Below, piece by piece: positions 22,101 through 31,430 of a stretch of DNA of 64,000 nucleotides. Position numbers and translations under genes: made by a program. How positions within the stretch are numbered: position 1 is the stretch's first letter; every line of letters starts with the position of its first letter. The DNA lies in contig NW_006763145.1 in assembly GCF_000264905.1 (NCBI RefSeq), forward strand, positions 213,159 through 277,158. Direction: 5' to 3'. The notes beneath the pieces were generated by a model. That model worked only from the letters and a program-made list of their open reading frames with translations. It was not told where the DNA came from and did no database searches. Origin of the DNA: Stereum hirsutum FP-91666 SS1 (taxonomy: Eukaryota > Basidiomycota > Agaricomycetes > Russulales > Stereaceae).

Positions 22101-24054
22101 CCAGTACTTCATCAAGATATGCCTCACCCACTTCAAACGGTACGCTTTGCATTGTTCCCAACTTGCTGAATGATAATAACTTCTGTGGTGGTTCGGATTG
22201 CTAAACTCAGCGGTATCATGAGCCTCCGGCACGATCTCTCCAAAGAGGACTACATATATGTCTCTAATCTACCTTCAATTGAGACGGACGATGACTTCGA
22301 GAGATATAAAGTATTCTGTATTAATCATAGCTCTCAAAAACTCCGTGGTACGCTCATTCCAAGTCCCTGTCTATCATATCCGTTGTCTCTTTATCGCTGA
22401 CCGCCCCCTGATTTTTCGAACACGTCTTCATCATGATCTTGTGTTCGAGCAGATTGGTTCAAGCATAAGACCGACAACTCGTGGATTCTCCCTTGCGCTA
22501 TGCGGTCCCGGACCAAGATCGCACTGAATGCATGGGATAGCACACCCAATACAACTAACGGCAATGAATCACAGCATGCTTGGACGAATCAGCAGACCGG
22601 GACGGGGATGTCACTATTGGAGGCTATCATGTCGTCTGTATTCTCTATCGCCTTCGTCGTCTTCCCCACTACCTTTATCCTCCGCTAATCCTGATTCATA
22701 TTCATTGTTTAGAGCGCAAAAGGTTGACAGCCAAGTTGCTGCTGAGCTTGCAGCGGTTCGTCAACATGGTGGTGTATTCAAGAACAAACACAACGAGTAC
22801 AGCGATCGTATCAGTAAGCGCATCACACGTAACCAGAGCATCGCTCGGAAAGCTATGGCAGCTGCAGGTGAATCTCGAGAGGTCGCTGCACTCACAGGCC
22901 AATACGAGCAAGCAAAGGCAAGTAGAAAGCTGGAGTCTGAACGTGAGAAGGCGTTGAAGGCGGAGCTCGATGCGAAGAAGGGGAAGGCGAGCCGTACGCG
23001 TGTAAGACGAACAGAGGTCACGGAGGGAGAGGCCAGCTCAAGTAGCGGGCGTGCCCCGAAGAGTCAGACATCGCGGGGCAATGCTCGAGTGCACCCATAT
23101 CTCTCACTTGAAGCTGAAGGTGGGTTCATAACTCTTACTCTCTTATTTGTTTCCACCTCTCTTGTTTATACGAAGCTTACTATTCCTGTTATCATCTAGC
23201 AACAGCTGTCATGGCCCTGGTACCCGAAGCCAATATGCACGACTCGGACTCGGACATGATAAACCAGGAGCTGTAAGCTCTACTGCTTTCATCCTGTTCT
23301 GTATTTCTCCATTTCTTATAACCCTTCTACAGATACATCTTGAACCAAAATGACCATGACCCTCCCTACGACGACATGTACGGCGATATGCTCATAAACC
23401 CGTACGCCACAATACCCGCCAACCGCGATCCCGAGAGCATGTTCGAGGATGAGACTGCAGAACTCCTCCGAAATCGGCCTGCTGCCAACGTACCAGCCCC
23501 TGCACTTGGAAACAACGAGGAGCTGTTTTCATTTTTGGCAAACAACCCGTTCGCATACGAGTTGACTCCCGAGGGTGAGTTCAGATTTACGGGTGGCGAG
23601 GGCGAGTTCAGATTCCCGGGTGGCGTTCAGTGAAAAGGCCGGGCGGTGCCGATCGCGAGTTGTAGTGCAGGACCGTATATCGTACAGTTTAATGTTGTAC
23701 ACAAAGAACAAATGCATAGAGCTCTCCAAAAACAAATTTCCTGATACATATACAGCCTTGTGAATGCCCATGAATATTTCTGAGAATAAAGGAGGCCGGA
23801 AAGCGCTAGCAATAACTCTTTCTTGACGACGGGTCTGCTGCTTTGGTATGTAAGCGGCTCGGCGGATCTCCGGACCAGGCTTGAACTGCGGCTTGCTTCC
23901 AGCTCGAACACAACTCTTATTGTGCTGTAAATGGTCCATGTGTAATTCAGAAAATATATATATATATTACTTGGACAAGTGGTTTATATAACCGTACACG
24001 AGTCACTCAGCGGGGCGAACAATGACGGGCGATAATGCATATACGCCACTGTGG
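19104..24054 (+). mobile_element. MULE-like DNA transposon, apparently complete
   Basis: An exact 14 bp terminal inverted repeat, CCACAGTGGCGTAT at 19104-19117 and ATACGCCACTGTGG at 24041-24054, brackets a full-length MULE-type transposase gene. Each terminus is itself part of a palindrome: the left hairpin runs to 19072 and a looser inverted arm on the right runs to about 24120. The true boundaries may therefore be the outer arms (about 19073-24120). I could not find a convincing target-site duplication at either pair of boundaries. The flanks GGTGCCTGC and TGTGCCGCC are only partly alike. Confidence 0.6.
19272..23633 (+). CDS. MULE-type transposase
   Basis: This large gene of about 12 exons and well over 1000 residues belongs to a transposase family heavily amplified in Agaricomycetes. 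The N-terminus (MNDVELDDPDL) leads to a Ser-rich linker. A zinc-knuckle region follows: GKTYFIGCTRFRPGETNPGH, then SCSFVVHGRIGRRANKC spliced to KFTHIVDG, RTCPASRTIFIPVD and HTSPHNHP, which resembles the WRKY/GCM/FLYWCH fold. The catalytic core has Asp in IEVDVTFKR (about 21700), Asp in LSIGCDMEIAQALG (about 21990), ICLTHFKR (about 22125), and Glu in TTNGNESQHAW (about 22560), consistent with a DDE triad. It ends with a Lys/Glu-rich helix and an acidic tail. Every exon junction I checked keeps frame, including a 57-nt intron at about 20962-21018. The gene therefore looks undamaged. Transposition by this copy is inferred, not shown. Confidence 0.8.
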
Positions 24055-25613
24055 TGTGCCGCCGGCACAACGCGGGCGATTATAGTGTGCCTGGCCACTC
24101 TGACTGTGGCGTATTTCGTCCACCCTCGTGAAGAACCAAGCGGGCTGGGTGACAAGCCCAGCCGGAATTTGCACGCCCACGCCGGAACGGAAGCGAGTTG
24201 CGTTTTCGTGTTTCGCATATATGCCGCTAGCTCTCGTCGGAAGGAGGTCGCGTTTCGTGTGTCGTGTGTCGTGTGTCGGCAACGTCACTTTGCGTACATA
24301 CATGGTACATACGTCGTACGGTGGCGACGCGCTGGCGGCTGGGGGACGTCATGACCGGCGACGAACGGCGAGACGGGACGTTGACGGGCGTGGTCGTGGT
24401 CAAGTCGTGACGCTCGCGTTTCGTGTTTCCTGTTTCGTGTCGGCGTTGACGACGTCGACGTCATATTGCAGCACGTTGGGTCCTTTGGCGACGCGCTGGC
24501 GGGTGGGTCGTGGCCGATCGGGTTGTGGAGATGGAGAGGCCTCCGACGTCAATCCAACAAAAAAAAAAACGACCATCATCCATGACGCTGACGTTGACGC
24601 TGACAGGTTATCTTGAGTCTTGACGTTTGGTCTCGTTTGGTTCGTTCGTTCGTTCTTTGAAGCCAACCCGACAGGCAATATGGTGTTTCAGAACCCAGCT
24701 TCTGTTCGAGTTCGAGTCCAAGAGACAGTCCGATAGAGCGATAAACCGAGAACGAGAACGAGAGGGAGATCTAAGTATGCCGAGGCGTCGTATATGTATG
24801 TATGTATGTATATATATAATGAGTAATGATGAATATGTTCGATGAAACGGTAATGCGTAGGTGAGTAGGTGAGGAGGTGGTACAAGGAGTACAGACGGAA
24901 CGGAACGAGATTCAATAAAAAGAGTCAAGATGAGAAGAGAGGGATATCAGGAGAGCTGGATCGATACTCACTTCGAAGGAGACCGTAATAAAAAGAGAGT
25001 AAAACGAGGGTGAGCGCGGAACGATGAGGAAAGAGAAATTCGTACAGGTTGAAGTGGCAAGTCAAGTCAAGATGAGAAGGAAAGGAGAAAGGAAGGAGAT
25101 GAATAAACAGGCAGAACGAGCGTGCAGAAGTCGTGCGAGGGGCTGACAAGATATGACACGGAATGCGGAATGCGGAATGACAAGATAGAGGTGGTATGCG
25201 AGGAGAGATGAGGAGATGGGTGTAGAATGGAATGGAAGGGAAGGGAGGGAAGGATACTAGCGGTCATCGAGTGAGGTAGAGAGATGGAGGAGATGAGGGT
25301 AAGGAAATAGCTGTTTAGGAATAATTATGCACTATCGAACAGAATTGGGATCAAAGACGAGTCGGAGGGAAGAGAGAGGGAAACAAGATGCGAGCGCGAA
25401 CGAGAGCGAGAGGCGGGAACGAGAAACAAATACCTATATAGCGATTTCATGATGGATGAAAGACGACGACAAGCGAATCAAAGAATAAAAGAGAGAGAAG
25501 GGAGACAGAGTCCAGTCCGTACGTGTGTAAAATGCGTCGTTAACGTTTCCATGTCGTTGTCGTTTTGGTTGTGGGAAAGCGCGAACCGAACCGATGCGAG
25601 CGAGCGACCAAGC
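23634..25613. other. Intergenic region spanning the right end of the transposon
   Basis: This holds the transposase 3' region, the right terminal repeats (24041-24120), a GTGTCGTGT-type run near 24250-24280, and a (GTAT)n/(TA)n microsatellite at about 24791-24818. Between 24840 and 25440 the plus strand is strongly purine-rich (GA-rich). Open frames such as 24128-24616 have no family features. No gene is supported. Confidence 0.5.
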
Positions 25614-26456
25614 TTAAGCAACACCCTCCACGTCCTCCGGCCAATCCTGTACGTTCTCCACCATGCACACATCCTCCTCCTCCTCTTCCTCCTTTATGTC
25701 ATCCCACGAAACGACACTCTTCCCGAGCTTGCTCCTCACGTAAATCCCCGTCTCACCGGGCTGCCTCGTCCTACACGTCCTCCCTCGATTGTTGGTACGA
25801 TTGAGCATGATACAAGCGACGGCTCTGGCACGGGTATTGCGTTGTTCGCGTTGAATGAGGGGATTAGGGCGCGGAGGGGCTTGAATGGGCGCTGGGACGG
25901 GAGCATAGCATAGTGTGGAGGCGTACGTTGGCGCCGAGCCCGACGATGAAGTGGTGGAAGTAGAGGTGATGATAGAGAGGACAGGAGCGCGACGTGGAGG
26001 AGGGGTAGACGAGGCGAACGGGCTGGAGTTGCCGCGACCGATGGAGGTCCTGCGGGGACGAGTATAATGGGTTGGAGCCGCTGCTGCTGACACAACCGGA
26101 GCCGCGGGTGGTGGTGAGGGGGGAGTAGTGAGGGATGACGAAACCACGGCCGGAGCGGGAATAGTAGTAGTCGAGGTCGATGCAGCCGACTGCGGATCCG
26201 CAAAGGGGTTCTCCTCGGTTGGGTAGCAGATCGCGTTCCTCCTCTTCGGAGGCGGAGGGGGCGCACGTCGGATGGGCGCAGGGTTCTTTCCGAGGGACGA
26301 CACGGACAGGGACGGAGATGGGGACAAGGGGATGCTTGTGCGAGAGACGAGGAAGGGCATGTTGGCTGCTCGGCGAGAAGTGGCTGGGAGGTCGTTGTAA
26401 AGGACGGAGTGGCCCAAAAGATGTGGAGCCGGGAAGGCTGATTGGGTAGCAATCAT
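25614..26456 (-). CDS. Proline/serine-rich protein with conserved-looking C-terminal module
   Basis: This is a single-exon frame of 280 residues starting at ATG 26456. The first two thirds are low-complexity Pro/Ser/Ala/Thr sequence (APPPPPKRR, then TTPPSPPPAAP), likely disordered. The last 80 residues change character: NTRARAVACIMLNRTNNRGR, TGIYVRSKLGKSVVSWD, then an acidic run and a VENVQDWPEDVEGVA end. That compositional shift suggests a real folded or short-motif C-terminus. I do not recognise the family. Overlapping frames on both strands (for example 25736-26452 and 25864-26775 minus) look like shadows because they lack this structured end. There is no signal peptide or membrane segment. 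Confidence 0.55.
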   Translation of the reverse strand: MIATQSAFPAPHLLGHSVLYNDLPATSRRAANMPFLVSRTSIPLSPSPSLSVSSLGKNPAPIRRAPPPPPKRRNAICYPTEENPFADPQSAASTSTTTIPAPAVVSSSLTTPPSPPPAAPVVSAAAAPTHYTRPRRTSIGRGNSSPFASSTPPPRRAPVLSIITSTSTTSSSGSAPTYASTLCYAPVPAPIQAPPRPNPLIQREQRNTRARAVACIMLNRTNNRGRTCRTRQPGETGIYVRSKLGKSVVSWDDIKEEEEEEDVCMVENVQDWPEDVEGVA

Positions 26457-27599
26457 GTTGGGATTGGGAGCGGGTCAGGAACGAGCAGCTGGGGTAGTTG
26501 TATTGCGTGGAAAGCAGTGAGAATGAGGTATTGCGATGCGGACTAGCGCAGTCGGGGACAGAAGGAGAATACTCGCGGTCCTGGCTGTGACGACGGCGAC
26601 GACGACGACGAGGAGAGGAGGGAGAGGTACGGAGGCGGAGGGACCGGAGGGCGAGCTGCGAGGGCGGGATATATACGAACGCAGACGACGCCTTGGCCTC
26701 GGCCCAGGGCGATAGGCAGCGACCCTCGTTCTGCGAATCGGGCTCAAACCCAACAACGCAATCGCCCCACGCCACCCACGTGCTCCGGCCTCAGAGCCCA
26801 GAGCAGTGGAGCAGCACGTCGCCCATTGGCCAGGCTTCCGTTTGCGATCTCATTTCTGGCGCGCTGGCGACAAATTCCTCCTCCCGGTCAAATTCAACGC
26901 TCGTACTTGTTTCGGGACGTAACGTAGCCACTCCTCTGACGTTATCTCCCCGCTTCCGCTCTCTCTTCCTCCTCGTTGTCTCTTGTTCTCTGCCACCTCG
27001 GACAGGAAGGACTTGTTCGTCTCGCTCGACTTTTGTTCTCCGGCGGTTTAGTGGAAAATGGAAGACCGCCCAGTGCACTTGTTCGCCGGCGCTTTCTCTC
27101 ACGCGCCCGTCTGAACAGGGCAGTGCTTGTACTTTGCTGTGTGCTTTGGGGAACAACCTCTGTCATCTCTTGTCTCCTGTAGCATCGGAATACGCATCTC
27201 TCTTGTGTTGTTCTCCGGAGAGCTCGCACAGCTATATCGACATCCACCCTCGAACGACTCCTCATGTCGAAGTCTTTCTATCTTTCATATCTCCCTTCGT
27301 CCTCTCACAGTCCACCCTTCTGCTTCTTCATACACTCGAATGAATGAACCCTTCTTCACCCATTCTCCCCTCTTCTGCCACCCCACTTGACTTTAAAGTT
27401 TCGCCGTAGGCTACACACTTCAATTCCATCATTCTCACCGTCTCAATCAAGCTCAATCATTGAATTGTCAATTTCTTCTATTTTCGTCCATCATTCCCCC
27501 GACGCTCCTTCCAGATATGGGCAGGTGACTTTGCGAGAGAGAGACGCCGAAAGTGGGACGATCGCTAGCCTAAATATTTGCTTGTCAGCCTTTGGGCTG
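26457..27599. other. Intergenic region, pyrimidine-rich
   Basis: This is the upstream region of the minus-strand proline-rich gene. Open frames on both strands (26693-27343 plus, 26791-27156 minus) are Ser/Arg/Leu-rich composition artefacts without motifs. The plus strand from 27260 to 27500 is CT-rich, as in fungal promoters or 5' leaders. Confidence 0.45.
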
Positions 27600-28515
27600 T
27601 GACTGCAAATGTCGTCGTGTTTCGTCGGAATAAAGGTATGGACTCGAAAGGCACAGTAACAACAGGCTCCTCACGGTGCTTCGTCTTCTCGTTCCTGCAA
27701 CTACGGTCCTGGCTACAACCATCTTCCATCTTCCATCTCTCACAGACCTCGAGCTCGCCTGTCTGTCCGAATCCCAAACGATTGCTGATGGTCTTCCTCC
27801 TCGGACAGTCTGATTGCCTTGTGCTCGGGCTGGGTTGTTAAAACGTCGAACATCGAACTTTGATTTCGGATTTCTGATACGCGACTCACGATTCACGAGC
27901 CTCTTTGTTTGTGATCATGCTTCGTTTTGGGATCGCACTGTGATATTGTTGTATCTCGTAGGAATGAATGAATGTGTATAGGAAAGGCACGGTAACAACA
28001 GACTGCTGCTTCGTCTTCTCGTTCCCGCATCTTCGGTCTAACTCCTGGTCGCAACCATCTTCCATCTCCCACATACCCTCGTCTGTCTGTCCGAATCCCA
28101 AAAGACTGTCGATGGCCTTCCTCCTCGGACAGTCAGGACAGTCTGATTACCTTGGTCCTTGGGCTCGGGTGGGGTTGTTAAACGTCGAACGTCGAACTTT
28201 GAATGCTGATTGCTGATACGCGACCATCCGTCTGCTCACTGCGACGACAAACAGCCCAATATCAATCGACGCCTTGAACGTCCAACATCCAACTTTACCA
28301 TTGCCATTGCTTGTCAAGTACTAAGTGCTGCTGCTTAACGAGAAGTTCTCGTTCCTGCATCTTCGGTCCTGGCTACAATCATCTCTCACCGCATACGCTC
28401 CCTTGTTTGTCCGAGTCCTAAAAGCTTGTTGATGCCCTCCCTCCTCGGACACTCTGATTGCCTTGGGACCGGGATGCTGGAGTGATCACTGATACGCGAC
28501 TCACGATTCACGATG
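27600..28515 (+). repeat. Three diverged tandem repeats of about 300 bp
   Basis: Unit 1 (about 27600-27900), unit 2 (about 27930-28230) and unit 3 (about 28320-28515, 5' truncated) share the same ordered blocks. These are AGGCACrGTAACAACAG (units 1 and 2), CTTCTCGTTCCTGCA with TTCGGTC, TGTCCGAATCCCAAA, CTTCCTCCTCGGACAGTCTG, a Cys/Gly-coding-like GGGCTCGGG block, and a terminal CTGATACGCGACTCACGATT in units 1 and 3. Each unit is open in one frame for 70-90 codons, but the frames share sequence only because the DNA does. Function is unknown. Confidence 0.75.
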
Positions 28516-29834
28516 AACAGTCCAGATTCCAATCCCTATCGATGCGTTATGCGTTCAACTCTGTGTATCCTGGTGTATCGCTTTATGGTCACGACGTGCG
28601 TGCATGCAGACCAGCTGACTGACTGACGACGACTGACGGTGATTGGGTCGTACATGGGCGAGGGGCGAGGAATGAGCACATGTTCCGAGGACTTCCTTCT
28701 TCGCCTACTTCACTGTGGAAATCTGTCCTCTTTGATCAGTGTGTTGCATGATGCCATGATGCGTCACGCCAATCATCTGTACATATGCTCGGTCTCTTTC
28801 AATCTGAATCGATCGCGAAGATAGATAACTTACCTAGGACCTAGGTGACTTACCCTACATAGGCTATGGCCGGTCCTCTGCTTTGCTTTGCTTTCCGTTG
28901 CTACATACCCCACCATGATGGATCAATATTCCAGTCAACGATGATTCGTGCTTGACTGCTTCACTTTCCTCGGTCAAGTTGATTGGTGCGTAAGTATCTG
29001 CGTTCGCACGCTTTGCTTGCTTTCCTTGTTTTGCTGTGACAGCTACGACGCGGATGGCGAGCTCGGGTGATGGGGCGCGATGAGATTCGGTGTATTGAAT
29101 GAGTACTCAGTACATATCCTGAGTATGCAGTTTGATAAGCCGTCACAGTCACAGGCATTGTCGGATTTTGGTTCGGACGGGACGCTTTGAATTTAAATCT
29201 CTGTGGATAGACGGGGTTAGGTATTATGTAGGTCATGCATGGATTAGATTGTGTGGAGTGACAGTGTTGTTTCCTCATTCCTGTTTCTTTACGTGACTAT
29301 TCGACAAGTTATAGACATCCTTTGTTCACGATTCAGAGTCTATACTTTTATCATTGAAGAAGCCCTGCTCTACGTCTTGCTATCATCACTGGCAACCCTT
29401 TGAGTCTGACTCTCCGACCCTCTCGCAGCGTCAATGGCCCGCGTGCACACTCGTCTATTACTGTATCCCCCACTCCATCATCCTCATCCTTCCCGCATAA
29501 TTAACTTACATACACTACACTAGACGACCGGACCACCACTTCGGTCCCACCGCATCAAATTAAACAAGCAGATCATAGCGACCCGCTACCCGTCCTGCCA
29601 TCGACCTCTGAATCCATACCCGCCCTGTCGACCATAGCATCACGCATCACGCATCACGTATCAACCCTCCCTTCCTCCGTACACTCTTGCGTTCGAGCTC
29701 TGATGTGATGGTCGTCGAGTCTTCGGAGTTCGACGATCCCGCGAATCACGACCCGCGTTGCAGACTGCAGTGATGGCCCATGGAGTCGGTGGTATTGGCT
29801 TGGTATATATTGATCCATGCATGCTACATACCAC
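28516..29834. other. Intergenic region
   Basis: No gene is supported. Short frames (28639-28824 plus, 28961-29278 minus) have no features. A GCATCACGCATCACGCATCAC microdirect repeat sits at about 29635-29658, just upstream of the duplicated MYND fragment. Confidence 0.45.
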
Positions 29835-30804
29835 AGTATAAGCCCTGTAGCGCGATCGGGAAACACAAGGCGTGCGGGGAGTGCAAGTATGTTAGGTACT
29901 GCGTGAGTACGACGTTTGAAGGGAGAGGACATCATGTATGTACTAACAAAATGTTTGTTGCTGTGGCTTTGGCTGCTACGCAGAGTCCGACCTGTCAACG
30001 CCTTGACTGGAGAGTTCATAAACAGATTCGCGGGAAGGTGCACTCTCCCATGGTCGATGCTTCCGTAAGGCGCGAGGTAAGTACCTTTGTTGCTAGATAT
30101 CATCTTCCCTCTCCCTCCCAACGCTCGCAACCGCAATCTCATCGCATTTCTCTCCGACTGGGCATGTACACGGTATAGGAGTACGAATGGGTCTTCCGCT
30201 GGCCGCAACGCACGTCGCCCTCCAAGCCCACTGGAGCCGCACCATAATCCGGTCCCACATCCTGCTCGTCCACGTCCTACACGACGACCGCCTCCTCGGA
30301 ACCGGGACCCCCTCCCACTTCGAAGTGTCCAAGGTCGAGGTCCTATCGCACGAACAGACCAAGAGACGCATGAACGGGGCGTTCAACAACGACCCGCGGG
30401 ACCTCGCGAGATGTATCGAGATTCAGAACGAGGGCGGGTTGGGCATGGCGTTGGTTTTGTTTTGTTTTCCTCCGCCGTTGATCGTGGGCGATAGGGGACG
30501 GTGGATTTATTTTCATGAGAGGTACGAGATGAACGACAGGAGAGATGGGAGGTGTGCGAGGTTGGAGGGTGGGATTAGGGAGGTGGAGGAGGGTGTGAAG
30601 GGTTTCATCAACGGAATACCGATGGAGTCGGTGAAGGACGGGGAGAGGTCGGCGGCTATTACGAAAACTTCGACGATAGATCATTCGAAGACTCCGGGTC
30701 TGAGAAGATGGCAGAGCAAGAAGAAAGCACGCCAGTCTGAGCAGGAAGACGAGGAGGAGATGATGGAGGTTGAGGCTCCCGTGCAGATTGAGGAGGTCGA
30801 GTGA
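29835..30804 (+). pseudogene. Broken inverted copy of the MYND zinc-finger gene
   Basis: Homology to the MYND gene starts abruptly at CAGTATAAGCCC, inside exon 1, so the start codon, the N-terminus and the first zinc cysteine are missing. Both introns are retained, which means this is a DNA-level duplication and not a retrocopy. The last MYND cysteine (HKQIC) is arginine here (HKQIR, about 30023-30037). Exon 3 carries a one-base loss and a three-base gain around 30202-30218 that together break the frame between EYEWVFRW and ALQAHW. The rest of the frame is open from an internal ATG at 30187 for 205 residues and stays very close to the parent through EIQNEGGLGM to QIEEVE. A finger-less short protein could still be made, but the original gene product cannot. 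Confidence 0.8.
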
Positions 30805-30864
30805 GGTCCTTTCTTGGTGTTTGATTTTCTGTCTCGGGATTTCGAATAAACTGAATAAAGAGCA

Positions 30865-31430
30865 GGTCATCGAGTCGGCATTTCTCAGCCTCCTCCGGCT
30901 TTAGTTAGATGGACCGAGAGTAAGATCGCATGGCACTTATCCTGAATGATATCCCCAATTGAGCATTCAGCTAGCAGGCTCGGCGCAGATGTAAGGAGGT
31001 AAGCGGCGTCGGGGTCTAATATCGGAGCGAGCACCGGGATAGGAGAAGAAGAGGATCTCCGGCTGGCTGGGCGGGGACTGGGCGGTGATTTGGTCGCGCA
31101 GACTGTGGGCGAGGGCGGGGCGGGGGCACGAGGAGGGCACGTGTGAGCGGATCAATCGTCGGGGGTGGGGACTTTATGGGGGCAGGCCTGGGGTAAACAT
31201 GAGGTGAGTGCGGATGGGGGATGGGGATGGGGATGGGGATGGGGAAACGAAAACCTCGAGGCTGGAGACGTGTTGAATGTTCAATGTTGGGGCGATGTGT
31301 TCTCCTTTTTCGACTGTTTTCTTTCTTGGGAGTCTGGAATTTTGAGAGGGCAGAATGAAGGGTTGATTGGCCGATTGGATAATTCTTGAAATGAAGCAAA
31401 GAATGAACGAACGATGTTGTGGCGCGCCAC
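30865..31430 (-). repeat. Duplicated element A (copy 2, inverted)
   Basis: The reverse complement of this stretch matches about 17798-18430. It includes GGGGATATCATTCAGGATAA (about 30935-30955), the GCCCAGCCAGC-type block, and the GGCGCGCCAC end (about 31421-31430). It contains a (GGGGAT)n microsatellite at about 31213-31244 in place of the (CCCCAG)n tract of copy 1. It sits directly after the 3' end of the MYND copy, not before its 5' end as a simple inversion would give. Confidence 0.65.

Noticed and set aside
24128..24616. 162-codon plus-strand frame beside the transposon's right end
   Set aside because: Composition follows the CGT-rich DNA, with no family features. The terminal repeat of the transposon lies next to it and explains the local structure.
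25736..26775. Two long minus-strand frames (238 and 303 codons) overlapping the proline-rich gene
   Set aside because: They are Arg/Ser/Pro-rich by composition only and lack the structured C-terminal module seen in the frame at 25614-26456. They are read as shadows.
26693..27343. 216-codon plus-strand frame
   Set aside because: Leu/Ser/Cys-rich low-complexity translation of CT-rich DNA, with no motif, no splice support, and competing frames on the other strand.
27770..27820. Box C/D snoRNA in the tandem repeat units
   Set aside because: The TGATG and CTGA boxes are too close together and no terminal stem is visible. I report the repeats but not an RNA gene.
31211..31246. (GGGGAT)n tract as a possible interstitial telomere
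   Set aside because: The unit is not the TTAGGG type of basidiomycetes, and the homologous site in element A copy 1 carries (CCCCAG)n. It behaves as a local microsatellite.
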